A DNA stretch of 42,260 nt, taken from the NCBI GenBank assembly GCA_017444065.1, contig JAFSXJ010000106.1, forward strand, positions 1 through 42,260, given 5' to 3'. The notes below the pieces were generated by a model. That model searched no databases and was not told where the DNA came from. It worked only from the letters and a program-made list of their open reading frames with translations. Position 1 is the stretch's first letter. Every line of letters starts with the position of its first letter. Source of the DNA: Paludibacteraceae bacterium. GTDB taxonomy: Bacteria; Bacteroidota; Bacteroidia; Bacteroidales; Paludibacteraceae. The position numbers and the translations under genes were made by a program. Positions 1 to 8,732 of the stretch are shown one piece after another.

Positions 1-601
1 GCATACCGAACACAGGCGTTGCCCAGTCCACACGACCGAACTTCGTGCCGGTGACAGCCAGCAGACACTGGATGGATTTCGGATACTTGAGGTCATACGC
101 GACGAAGGCTTCTTTCTCTGCATCCCAAGTCATCTGTTTGCCTTTCCCTATGCCGGCGTACGTGACTGCCGGCGGCATGACGTACATCGTCTCCATTGCC
201 GGACGACGACCGGTGCAACCTGTCAGAATGACGTTTGTGGCGGTACCTTCAACGTTCGTGGCGGTCAGATACACCTTTACGTCTTCACCCTCCGGCATGT
301 TCGGACCGAAGGCGACAGGGTACTTCAGGTCGGCTGCATAGTGATAGTCTTTCGTGCGGATCAGGTCAGTAGCGGCTACCCGCAGGCCTACCAGCACCTT
401 CACCTGCAACTGCGACAACGGAGTCTTCGTCTCGTTGATCTCCACATGGAAAGCAATGCTGTCTGTGCCGTATAACACACTCTCGGTGAGCAACGTGGCG
501 GTCATCTCAGGATTACCTTCCGGATAAACCGAACGGTAGTGCTCGGGTTGGCACGCCGACATTACCAGCGCAGCCAACATTATGTATAAATACTTTTTCA
601 T
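1..601 (-). CDS. SusE-position surface lipoprotein, N-terminal part (cut by window edge)
   Basis: This is the first 200 codons of a gene that runs off the left edge of the window, so its C-terminus is not seen. It starts with a short lipoprotein signal peptide (MKKYLYIMLAALVMSACQ) whose lipobox Cys is residue 17. The next 100 residues are beta-rich and include a TPLSQLQVKVLVG stretch and an LIRTKDYHYAADLKYPV stretch. This resembles the N-terminal DUF5016-type domain of Bacteroidales lipoproteins encoded after susD, but I could not test that. The start lies 12 bases after the susD stop, so it is the third gene of the susC-susD operon. By analogy with SusE-like proteins it probably binds the polymer at the cell surface (inference). 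Confidence 0.8.
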   Translation of the reverse strand, partial: MKKYLYIMLAALVMSACQPEHYRSVYPEGNPEMTATLLTESVLYGTDSIAFHVEINETKTPLSQLQVKVLVGLRVAATDLIRTKDYHYAADLKYPVAFGPNMPEGEDVKVYLTATNVEGTATNVILTGCTGRRPAMETMYVMPPAVTYAGIGKGKQMTWDAEKEAFVAYDLKYPKSIQCLLAVTGTKFGRVDWATPVFGM

Positions 602-613
602 ATCGCATTAATT

Positions 614-2119
614 TTAGTATCCGGGATTCTGTACCAGATTGGCATTCTTGTCAAGAGCAGTCTGCGGGATAGGCATCAGTCTGTGGTCCTCAACGAACGG
701 ACGCGCCTGCGGCATACGTCCCTCGTCGCGGTTGTTGATGCCGTTCATCACTTCAAGCAGTTTGCCGAAGCGGATGAGGTCGAACAGACGCTGTCCCTCG
801 AGTGCAAGCTCCAGACGGCGCTCATTGAGGATGGAGTTGAGCATCGCTTCCTCGCTGCTTGTCTTGGATGATTCCAGAGCCGGCAGACTGACACGTGCGC
901 GAATCTCATTCGTCAGCGTTGCTGCACTTGCCAGGTCGCCCTTGTGTGCGAGTGCCTCTGCCTTCAGCAACTGGATATCCGCGCCACGGAGCTTGATGAT
1001 GCTGTTGTATGCCGAGCGGCACTTGTACATGAACGGATAGTTGTTAGCCGGGTAGTAGTTGCTCCATGAGCAGGAGTAATAGACGATGGTCTGATTCTTG
1101 CGAATCTGGTCACCCTCCTTGTCGAAGGCGTTAATCAGGTCACGGCTCGGGGTTATCCATTTGGCCCAGGTGAAGTTGGCATCGGGGTCTTCGAGAGGAC
1201 GTCCGAACATCCAGGTCACCCAACTGCCGCTACCGGTATAATATTGCATCTCAAGGATGCTCTCCACCGAGTTGCGTAGCACAGCGTCGCCTTTCTCTTC
1301 GTCATACCCCCAAAGGTCGGCGAAGTTCGGCTCCAGTTGTATTCCGTCGGCGAACACCAGGTCGCAGTACTCGATGACCTTGTCCCAGTTCTTCAGTTCT
1401 GCGTAAAGCTTGGCGAGCAATGCGTACGCCACGGTTTTGCTCAATCGTGTTTTGTCGCCCGCATTCAGTGCCGGAGCGTCAGGTATGGCAGTCAGCAAAT
1501 CCTCCATCACACGCTTGTATGCCGAGTCTTGTGTTACGGGCATAGGGAAGTAGATGGGATAAACCTCTTCGATGTTATCAGCAGTGATATCCGGCGCCTC
1601 GGTGAGGTTCAGAGGTATGTTGCCAAACCAATGTGCGAGGTCGAAGATCATCATGCTGCGGAAGATGAGTGCCTCGGCTTTCCACTGCTTGCGCTCGCTC
1701 TCCGAGAATGCAGGGTCGGGTACGAGATCGATATTCGTGATAACGACGTTCGCTTTGGCTATGTCCTCAAGATAACGGTCCCAGTCGCGGGCTATATCCG
1801 GATTAGAGGCGTCGAGTGCGTTGGTCTCAACGGGCACCACTTCTGCGCCCGTCGTGCCGGCGTAGGCGTTGTCCGTACGCGACTCGCCGAACAGCAGGTA
1901 GTCGAGGTACCAGTGCTCCTGGCGGTCACGCATCACGTTGTACAGGTCATTGTACACGGCGTAGATGGCAGCGCGGTCCTTGAACTTGATGCGTACAGAG
2001 TCGCCGTCATCCTTGGATATATTCAGTTCCGACTGGTCGGATAGCGGTTCACGATCCAGACTGCAAGCAGCCATCAATGAAAGAGCTGCTATGCTAAGTA
2101 TATAAATGTACTTTTTCAT
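614..2119 (-). CDS. SusD/RagB family nutrient-binding lipoprotein
   Basis: The product is 501 residues, normal for SusD/RagB proteins. These cap the SusC pore on the outer face of the outer membrane and capture oligosaccharide or peptide ligands. The signal peptide MKKYIYILSIAALSLMAACS carries a lipobox with Cys at about residue 19. An N-terminal helical TPR-like scaffold follows (AEALIFRSMMIFDLAHWFGNIP is characteristic). The C-terminal part has the usual SusD ending motifs, including NEIRARVSLPAL, ILNERRLELALEGQRLFDLIRFGK and LMPIPQTALDKN. The gene lies 33 bases downstream of susC and 12 bases upstream of the next lipoprotein gene, so the three are one operon. The ligand cannot be told from the sequence. 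Confidence 0.95.
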   Translation of the reverse strand: MKKYIYILSIAALSLMAACSLDREPLSDQSELNISKDDGDSVRIKFKDRAAIYAVYNDLYNVMRDRQEHWYLDYLLFGESRTDNAYAGTTGAEVVPVETNALDASNPDIARDWDRYLEDIAKANVVITNIDLVPDPAFSESERKQWKAEALIFRSMMIFDLAHWFGNIPLNLTEAPDITADNIEEVYPIYFPMPVTQDSAYKRVMEDLLTAIPDAPALNAGDKTRLSKTVAYALLAKLYAELKNWDKVIEYCDLVFADGIQLEPNFADLWGYDEEKGDAVLRNSVESILEMQYYTGSGSWVTWMFGRPLEDPDANFTWAKWITPSRDLINAFDKEGDQIRKNQTIVYYSCSWSNYYPANNYPFMYKCRSAYNSIIKLRGADIQLLKAEALAHKGDLASAATLTNEIRARVSLPALESSKTSSEEAMLNSILNERRLELALEGQRLFDLIRFGKLLEVMNGINNRDEGRMPQARPFVEDHRLMPIPQTALDKNANLVQNPGY

Positions 2120-2152
2120 AATGGTGTTCCTTTCTATTTTAGCAATCGAAAC

Positions 2153-5100
2153 TTAGAATTCAATATTTATTCCCAGTACGAACGAGCGTGTTTGGGGATA
2201 GGTTCCGTAGTCCAGTCCCTGCACAGTACCCGAGTTGCCGCTCTGGTTGACTTCGGGGTCCATGCCCAAATACTTGGTCAGTGTGAACAGGTTCTGCGCC
2301 GAGAAGTACGGCTGCAGACGTGTCATGCCTATCTTCTTCATCCACTCGCCGGAGAACTCATAACCGATAGTAAGGTCCTTCAAACGGATATAACTGCCGT
2401 CCTCCACGAAATAGTCGCTGACACGCATGTCAAATCCTGCCTTCGGGATGCTGGTTTCCATACCCGGTCGACGCCAGCGGTCGAGGATGCGGGTTGACTG
2501 GTTCTTGGCATCGTACATGCCTTCCGTCTCAATTCGGCTTGCATTGAAGATGTCGTTGCCGTAGGAGCCTTGCAGCAGGAAACTGATGCTTACACCGTAG
2601 AAGTGGAAGTTGTTGGTCATGCCGAATGTGAACTTCGGGTTCGGGTCGCCGATGTACGTGCGGTCGTTGGCGGTAACCTCACCGTCACCGTTCGTGTCCA
2701 GATAGATCAGTTCGCCGGTTTCGGGGTCCACACCGCCTGTCTTGTAGCCGAAGAACGAACCGAGTGGCATGCCCGGAGTGTTGCGTACGCAGTACTCGGC
2801 AAGCACGTCCGTCACCTTGGCATCGTAATAAACCTGACTGGTAGCAAGTTTCTCAAGGCGGTTCTTGTTATGCGAGATGTTGAATTGCGTATCCCACTTG
2901 AAGTTCTTCTTTACGAAATTATGCGATGTGAGGCTGAACTCAACACCCATGTTCGACATCTCACCTTCGTTACGCTGAATGGAGCTCACGGCAGCTGAGC
3001 CGGCCGGCAGAGTAACCCACATCAGCCTGTTCGTCGTGTACGTGTAGTACCAGTCGAACGTCAGGCTCAAACGGTTCTTCAGTAGCGTCCAGTCCAGACC
3101 TACGTTCGACTGAGTGGTTGTCTCCCATGTCAGGTCGGTATTACGGAGCGAACTCTGGCTGTAAGTAGGGACAGCGTGCTCGTTACCTGTCTTCCACCAG
3201 TCCTGACGGTTGATACTGTAGCGCTCAAGGTAGGCGTAGTCGCCTATGCCCGCCTGGTTACCGGTCTGTCCCCAACCACCGCGGAGCTTGAGGTCGTCAA
3301 TCCAGTCCACATCCTGCATGAACTGCTCACCGGATATACGCCAGGCGGCACTTACCGACGGAAAGAATCCCCAGCGGTGCTTGGGCGCGAGCTTGCTCGA
3401 ACCGTCGGCACGGAAGTTGGCGGAGATGAGGTAACGGCTGTCATAATTATAACTTACACGCGCAAAAGCCGACATGATAGCCCAGGCAGAAGCGGTGGTG
3501 CGCGTGCTGCCCGGGTCAATCTTGTTGGCGGCATTCAGGGTCTCGATGGTACCGTCGGCGTAATGACTACCGTAGATGCCCGCCCAGGTGTACATCGAGT
3601 TGGTGTACGACGAACCCAGCATGATGTCCAGATTGTGCTTGTCAAACTGACCGTTGTAGTTCAGCACGTTGTCCCAGATGGTCACCTGGTCGAAGCTGCG
3701 GGTGTCCTGTCCCTCACCGTACTGCGTACGTCCCCATGAGGTCTTCTCCGGGTCGAGGAACGAGGTGTAGTTGATGATGCGCAGGTCTTCCGTGAACGTC
3801 GTCGTGAACTTCAGCGAATGAACGAAGTTGTCTGCACGCTGGAACTTCTTCGTGTCATACAGGGTGATGATGCCTTTTCCGCTGGCGAGCAGACGATGTT
3901 GCAGCGTGTGCTGGTTCTTGTAGCGCTCGATGTTCTCCAGAGGGTGGGTGATATTGCTCACGCCGTAGAAGTTCGTGTAGTAATAGTTCGGGTTGTCCAC
4001 ATCATAGATGGGTGCGTAGCTCGGAGTGTTGACTACCGATAGTACCAGACCACCGCGGTTGGCACCCGTACCGGAACTGATGCCGCCCTGATTGTCACTG
4101 TAGGCGTAGGCGACGTTTGCACCGATGTTCAGCCACTTGGTCACATCCACGTCAAGCGCAGTGCGGAAATTGTAACGGCTGTACTTGGTCGTGTTCACTA
4201 TGCCTACTTCGTTGGTGTAACCGCCCGACAGGAAGTAGTTCACTTTGTCAGTGCTGCCGCTGACATTGAGCTGGTAGTTCTGCGTCGAGCCGGTATGATA
4301 GATCTCATCAAACCAGTTCGTCTGGTCGGTCAGACCGTCTGGCAGCACAACATTCGAGCCGAGGTCCTGCAGATACTCTTTGTATTGAGCGAAGTTCAGG
4401 CTCTCCATACGTTTGGCGACCTGTGTCCAGCCGCCGTACATCGAAAAACCGACTTTCACCTTCTCCGAGCGAGCATGACCGGCTTTGGTGGTGATCATGA
4501 TCACGCCGTTGGCTGCGCGGCTTCCGTAGATGGCTGCCGACGAGGCGTCCTTCAGTATTTGCATGCTCTCAATGTCGTTCGGAGCGAGGAAATCGATGTC
4601 CGTCATCGGCACTCCATCGACTACGTACAACGGGTCGTTGCTCGCGTTCATAGATGTTGTACCGCGTACGCGCACGACCATGCCTGTACCCGGCTGACCG
4701 TTTGGCTTGACCACCGTTACACCTGCAGCCTTACCCTGCATCGCTTGGGCGGCGGAGGTGATAGGCAGTTTCTCCAGATTCTCGGTATCCACCGACGAGA
4801 TTGCTGTTGTCACATCGCGTTTCTTCTGCGTACCGTAGCCGATGACCACCACCTCATCCAGCACTTCGGTGTCGTCATGCAGTTGTACGCGTACCGACGT
4901 CTTGCCGGCAAGCTCCACAGTGGCGGTCTTCATGCCGACGTAACTTACTACCAACGTCACATTCGCGTTGGTAACATCCAGTGTGAACTGTCCGTCAAAA
5001 TCCGTCACAGTTCCGTTAGTGGTGCCCTGTTCGAGGACACTGGCACCGATGACCGGTTCGTTGTTGGAGTCGAACACGGTGCCGCTCACTGTCACTGCTG

Positions 5101-5158
5101 CCGAAAGAGGCAACGATAACAGGAATAACAAAGCAGTCGTAAATAGTTTGTGCTTCAT
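2153..5158 (-). CDS. SusC/RagA family TonB-dependent outer membrane transporter
   Basis: The product is 1001 residues when started at MKHKLFTTALLFLLSLPLSA, which gives a clean Sec signal peptide. The reading frame is open a further 104 codons upstream, but that stretch contains the promoter and has no signal peptide. After the signal come a carboxypeptidase-regulatory-like domain (VSGTVFDSNNEPVIGASV), the SusC plug signature (VVVIGYGTQKKRDVTTAIS, then DPLYVVDGVP and ASSAAIYGSRAANGVIMITT) and a beta-barrel ending in FVLGINIEF. It imports the substrate captured by SusD, using the TonB-ExbBD proton-motive-force system. A promoter in the 333-base divergent region drives the operon, which the adjacent DUF6377 regulator may control. 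Confidence 0.95.
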   Translation of the reverse strand: MKHKLFTTALLFLLSLPLSAAVTVSGTVFDSNNEPVIGASVLEQGTTNGTVTDFDGQFTLDVTNANVTLVVSYVGMKTATVELAGKTSVRVQLHDDTEVLDEVVVIGYGTQKKRDVTTAISSVDTENLEKLPITSAAQAMQGKAAGVTVVKPNGQPGTGMVVRVRGTTSMNASNDPLYVVDGVPMTDIDFLAPNDIESMQILKDASSAAIYGSRAANGVIMITTKAGHARSEKVKVGFSMYGGWTQVAKRMESLNFAQYKEYLQDLGSNVVLPDGLTDQTNWFDEIYHTGSTQNYQLNVSGSTDKVNYFLSGGYTNEVGIVNTTKYSRYNFRTALDVDVTKWLNIGANVAYAYSDNQGGISSGTGANRGGLVLSVVNTPSYAPIYDVDNPNYYYTNFYGVSNITHPLENIERYKNQHTLQHRLLASGKGIITLYDTKKFQRADNFVHSLKFTTTFTEDLRIINYTSFLDPEKTSWGRTQYGEGQDTRSFDQVTIWDNVLNYNGQFDKHNLDIMLGSSYTNSMYTWAGIYGSHYADGTIETLNAANKIDPGSTRTTASAWAIMSAFARVSYNYDSRYLISANFRADGSSKLAPKHRWGFFPSVSAAWRISGEQFMQDVDWIDDLKLRGGWGQTGNQAGIGDYAYLERYSINRQDWWKTGNEHAVPTYSQSSLRNTDLTWETTTQSNVGLDWTLLKNRLSLTFDWYYTYTTNRLMWVTLPAGSAAVSSIQRNEGEMSNMGVEFSLTSHNFVKKNFKWDTQFNISHNKNRLEKLATSQVYYDAKVTDVLAEYCVRNTPGMPLGSFFGYKTGGVDPETGELIYLDTNGDGEVTANDRTYIGDPNPKFTFGMTNNFHFYGVSISFLLQGSYGNDIFNASRIETEGMYDAKNQSTRILDRWRRPGMETSIPKAGFDMRVSDYFVEDGSYIRLKDLTIGYEFSGEWMKKIGMTRLQPYFSAQNLFTLTKYLGMDPEVNQSGNSGTVQGLDYGTYPQTRSFVLGINIEF

Positions 5159-5229
5159 TGCTTTATCGGATTGGTTAATATGTTGCAGAGTGTGTGTTTC
5201 CATGAATACTGAGTGACTCAAATTTTTTG

Positions 5230-5260
5230 CAAAGTTACGAAATGTTTCGCACGTATGCAA
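5230..5260 (-). promoter_or_regulatory. Bacteroidota promoter of the susC-susD operon
   Basis: On the minus strand TTG (5260-5258) is followed after 20 bases by TAACTTTG (5237-5230), a full match to the -33/-7 promoter of the phylum. Transcription should start near 5223, about 65 bases before the susC ATG. It faces away from the regulator promoter at 5433-5463. Confidence 0.8.
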
Positions 5261-5432
5261 GGGCAGAGGCGCGTCATATACCTGCAAAGTGGATGGTGTT
5301 TTGTCACAATCCGCAATAATTCTGCTTATTATCTCAAAAGGATAAGGCGTAAAAAGTGGTAAAAAAGTGATAAGCCTACTTTGCAAATTTAAGCACCAAA
5401 TGCCGGTATTTGCATCTTTTGGGAGAAAAGTC

Positions 5433-5463
5433 TTGCATCTGTCGGTAAAATTTTGTACCTTTG
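5433..5463 (+). promoter_or_regulatory. Bacteroidota promoter of the DUF6377 regulator gene
   Basis: TTG (5433-5435), 20 bases, then TACCTTTG (5456-5463). The start of transcription would be near 5470, about 22 bases before the ATG. The 170 bases between this and the susC promoter hold no gene and are the likely place for operator sites, though I see no clear dyad. Confidence 0.8.
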
Positions 5464-5491
5464 CGCCCATAACCTGTAAATACTCTTACAC

Positions 5492-7825
5492 ATGACTGCG
5501 CGTTTGCCCTTTTTGAACTTGGTTCTGTTCGTTGTTATCCTTTCTCCCGCACGATTGCGTGCTGCTGAACCGCTCATGGATTTTGATAGTCGTACCGACT
5601 CGCTCATAACCGTGTATGACGCTCTGGTCAGTCAGGCGTCGGAGTATATTTCTCTTCGACAGGCGGCAATCGACTCCCTGAAATCCCAACCCGCCTCTCC
5701 GGCAAACAACTTGCGTCTGGCTGAACTGTATGTCCCCTATCAGAGCGACTCCGCGTTGCATTATTACAGCCTTGCTATCATTGCGGGCGATGAGCAGCTT
5801 GCCGTGCTGGCTGCTATCCGCCGCATACGCCTGCTGGCGTCCATCGGTAATTATGACGCCGCCTTCCGCGAACACCGGAAGTTGGGCGTTGTGCCCGATC
5901 AGTACACGATTGCCTATTGCGATGCTATGTACCGACTATACAACGAGGCTGCGATGTCGGCCAAGCTCCAACCGTACGGTGACACCTATCAGGCGGAAGC
6001 CAATGCGTATGCCGATACGCTCATCACGTTCTGTGAGGCACTTGGCTTGAGGCCGTTGGAGTACTTGCGCCAATGTATCACACGTGCCAACAGCCGAAGG
6101 GACTATATGTCGGCTCTTGCCTATACCGACGAAGCCATGCAGAACCTTACGCCTGAGCAGCATGAGTATGCCATCTTTGCCTTTGAACGGGCAATCATCT
6201 ACCGCGAGATGGGTGATATTCAAGGGTCCTACCAGTGGCTGCTGCGTTCCGCCATCACTGACGTCAGGTGTGGGATAACGGACAATGGCTCATCGTGGAT
6301 GATTGCTGTGGAGGCGTACAACCGCGGGGATATTGACCGTGCATATCGGTATATCAACTACTCCGTGGGCAATGCCAACACTTTCAACGCCAATCCCCGC
6401 TACCAGCAGATTGCTCCCTTGGCGCTCATGATTGGTCGTACGTATGAGGATGCACAGCAGAGGTTCAACTTCCGATTATGGGCAGCGGTCATCGGACTCG
6501 TCGGAGTAATCCTGGCTATTATTGTCGCGGTTATCGTGGTGCATAAGCGCAACAAGGAGTTGCGTGATCTCAACAGGCAACTGCGTGTGCTGAACGGACG
6601 CCTCGAAGAGAGCAATATGGTCAAGGAGCAGTATATATGCCGTTACCTCGAGGTGTATAGCGACATGATTGACCGTATGGCACGCATGGCACGTAAGACA
6701 GAGAAAGACCCTGACGCCTTCCTCCGCAAAGAGATGGGAGCGTTCTATCTGGATTTCGACCGCACGTTCCTTACGCTCTATCCCACGTTCGTCAACGACT
6801 TCAACGCTCTGCTACGTCCCGAGGCGCGCATTCTGCCCAAGCAAGGGGATATTCTTACCACCGAACTGCGAATCTTTGCCTTGGTGCGTCTCGGCATCGA
6901 CGCCAGTGCGAAGATCGCCCGTCTGCTGCGGTATGCGCCCAACACCATTTACAACTACCGCGCGCAGATACGCAATGCTGCCCTCTCGGGGAAGGAGGAC
7001 TTCGAGCGTCAGGTGCGCCGCATAGGGCGAAATGTAGCGTCAGGCATCATGACTTGCATAGCGTTGTTGTTTGCTGTTGTACTCCCGTCGTGCGGAGGTG
7101 CCCTTGATAAGCCGCAGAAGACCAAGTTAATCAACTTGCAGCAGGGGTGTTACACTTCAAGCGATACGGCGTACGTGCTCGTCTTTCCTGAAGGGCAGCA
7201 CGACGGACAGTACGTGTCGCTGATGCACTTGGGTGAGTCAGGTATGGAAACGCTCGTGCCGGAATTGCTTGCCGAATATAATGATAGCACCGGCAAGGCG
7301 GTACTCTATGCCGGCGAAGAAACCATCAGCCTGCTTACCAACGGCAAGGACTCCGTATGGCTCTACAATGATGCAGATACGATTCCATTCGTTCACAAAG
7401 CAGAGGTCGACTATGCACCGCTGAGCCTGACAGGGCAGTGGAAACTGTCATACCCCGTGAACGAATACATGTCTATCCGCATCCTTGATGCCGTTATCAC
7501 CGACGACCTGCATTGCGATATTACGTTCAACATCCCCGACTCGGCGCAGCTTGTAGCGATGATTGAGGCTGTTGGAACGATGGAGGATTCCGAGGACATC
7601 AGTGCGATGCTGCCTGAAGGTGTGACTCTCAGTCAGTTGCTTGAATCGCTACCTGAAGGGATGACAGGAACAATATGGTATAGTGCGTACGCGGGCATGG
7701 GCGCGTTTGTGCCCGAGCAGGATAATAGTGAACCCGACGCCGCACTGCTCTTCACCACACCCAACGGCAAAACAATCCGCCTGACAGTCTCCGGGGAGAA
7801 CCTCGACATGACCAGAATAAAATGA
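5492..7825 (+). CDS. DUF6377-type membrane-bound regulator fused in frame to a lipoprotein-like C-terminal domain
   Basis: The product is 777 residues. Residues 1-25 are a signal peptide and 30-320 are TPR-like helices, probably periplasmic. Residues 329-350 are a transmembrane helix followed by the positive HKRNKELRDLNRQ. Residues 350-513 are a coiled linker and a C-terminal region with TTELRIFALVRLG and YAPNTIYNYRAQIRNAA, which looks like the helix-turn-helix of the DUF6377 family. Such proteins normally end near residue 513. Here the frame runs on with no stop into MTCIALLFAVVLPSCGG (residues 520-536), which looks like a lipoprotein signal with Cys534, and then about 240 residues I do not recognise. 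Either the two parts are one protein with a second membrane anchor, or the second part is also translated from the ATG at 7049. The regulator half probably controls the divergent susC operon. Confidence 0.85.
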   Translation: MTARLPFLNLVLFVVILSPARLRAAEPLMDFDSRTDSLITVYDALVSQASEYISLRQAAIDSLKSQPASPANNLRLAELYVPYQSDSALHYYSLAIIAGDEQLAVLAAIRRIRLLASIGNYDAAFREHRKLGVVPDQYTIAYCDAMYRLYNEAAMSAKLQPYGDTYQAEANAYADTLITFCEALGLRPLEYLRQCITRANSRRDYMSALAYTDEAMQNLTPEQHEYAIFAFERAIIYREMGDIQGSYQWLLRSAITDVRCGITDNGSSWMIAVEAYNRGDIDRAYRYINYSVGNANTFNANPRYQQIAPLALMIGRTYEDAQQRFNFRLWAAVIGLVGVILAIIVAVIVVHKRNKELRDLNRQLRVLNGRLEESNMVKEQYICRYLEVYSDMIDRMARMARKTEKDPDAFLRKEMGAFYLDFDRTFLTLYPTFVNDFNALLRPEARILPKQGDILTTELRIFALVRLGIDASAKIARLLRYAPNTIYNYRAQIRNAALSGKEDFERQVRRIGRNVASGIMTCIALLFAVVLPSCGGALDKPQKTKLINLQQGCYTSSDTAYVLVFPEGQHDGQYVSLMHLGESGMETLVPELLAEYNDSTGKAVLYAGEETISLLTNGKDSVWLYNDADTIPFVHKAEVDYAPLSLTGQWKLSYPVNEYMSIRILDAVITDDLHCDITFNIPDSAQLVAMIEAVGTMEDSEDISAMLPEGVTLSQLLESLPEGMTGTIWYSAYAGMGAFVPEQDNSEPDAALLFTTPNGKTIRLTVSGENLDMTRIK

Positions 7826-7843
7826 CAAATTGAAAAAAATACA

Positions 7844-7869
7844 CTATTTTGACAAATAATTCAAAATAG
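7844..7869 (+). terminator. Possible weak AT-rich terminator
   Basis: CTATTTTG (7844-7851) and CAAAATAG (7862-7869) form a perfect 8-bp stem with a 10-base loop. A T-rich run follows after a few bases and overlaps the promoter of the next gene. The stem is AT-rich and the U-tract is displaced, so termination may be weak. Confidence 0.35.
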
Positions 7870-7870
7870 A

Positions 7871-7902
7871 TTTGCTTTTTTGAAAAAAAAATCGTATCTT
7901 TG
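7871..7902 (+). promoter_or_regulatory. Bacteroidota promoter of the fumarate reductase iron-sulfur gene
   Basis: TTTG (7871-7874), 20 bases, TATCTTTG (7895-7902): a perfect match to the phylum consensus. It gives this gene its own transcript, starting near 7909 and about 53 bases before the ATG at 7962. Confidence 0.85.
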
Positions 7903-7961
7903 TGGTCGCGTTCGGCAAACTGCCGAAATAATTCGTGTGCACATACGAAAATCTATCATAC

Positions 7962-8717
7962 ATGGACAGCTACATTAACATCAAGGTTCGCGTCTGGAGA
8001 CAGGCTGGACCGAAAGCAAAAGGTTACTTTGAGACCTACGAACTCAACCACATCTTCCAAGGAGCATCGTTCCTTGAGATGATGGACATCCTGAACGAAA
8101 AACTCATCAGCGAGCACAAGGATCCCATCGCGTTCGATCACGACTGCCGCGAGGGCATCTGTGGCATGTGCTCGATGTACGTCAACGGCCATCCTCACGG
8201 TCCCGACAGCGCTATCACCACCTGCCAGCTTCACATGCGTAAGTTCAACGACGGCGACACGATCACCGTTGAGCCCTGGCGCAGCCACGCGTTCCCTGTT
8301 ATCAAGGACCTGATGGTTGACCGCAAGGCGTACGACAAGATTATGGCTGCCGGAGGATTCATCAGCGTGAACACCGGCGGTGTGCCCGACGCCAACGCTA
8401 TACCTATCCCCAAGCCCGATGCTGACGAGGCGATGGACGCTGCCAGCTGTATCGGTTGCGGCGCCTGCGCTGCTGCTTGCAAGAACGGCTCCGCTATGCT
8501 CTTCGTTGCAGCCAAGGTCAGCCAGCTCGCACTGCTCCCGCAAGGCAAGATAGAAGCGAAAGCACGTGCTAAAGCGATGGTGGCGAAGATGGACGAGCTC
8601 GGATTCGGTAACTGTACGAACACAGGCGCATGTGCTGCCGAGTGCCCCAAGCAGGTCAGCCTCGCGAACATCGCCCGACTCAACCGTGAGTTCCTCTGCG
8701 CCAAGTTCAGCGACTAA
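7962..8717 (+). CDS. frdB: Fumarate reductase / succinate dehydrogenase iron-sulfur subunit
   Basis: The product is 251 residues from the ATG of [14 protein letters not shown], the usual length and N-terminus for the Bacteroidota protein; nine in-frame codons upstream are rejected. It carries electrons between the quinone-binding membrane subunit and the flavoprotein. The N-terminal ferredoxin domain has the [2Fe-2S] ligands in [12 protein letters not shown] and a later Cys in TTCQLHM. The C-terminal domain has the [4Fe-4S] and [3Fe-4S] ligands in [11 protein letters not shown] and [13 protein letters not shown]. In most Bacteroidota it is the last gene of frdCAB, but here neither the membrane subunit nor the flavoprotein gene is adjacent. 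The FAD protein at 30.6 kb is NadB. The serpin gene follows after 15 bases with no promoter seen, so the two may be co-transcribed. Confidence 0.95.
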   Translation: MDSYINIKVRVWRQAGPKAKGYFETYELNHIFQGASFLEMMDILNEKLISEHKDPIAFDHDCREGICGMCSMYVNGHPHGPDSAITTCQLHMRKFNDGDTITVEPWRSHAFPVIKDLMVDRKAYDKIMAAGGFISVNTGGVPDANAIPIPKPDADEAMDAASCIGCGACAAACKNGSAMLFVAAKVSQLALLPQGKIEAKARAKAMVAKMDELGFGNCTNTGACAAECPKQVSLANIARLNREFLCAKFSD

Positions 8718-8732
8718 AAACATTCAACCCGC

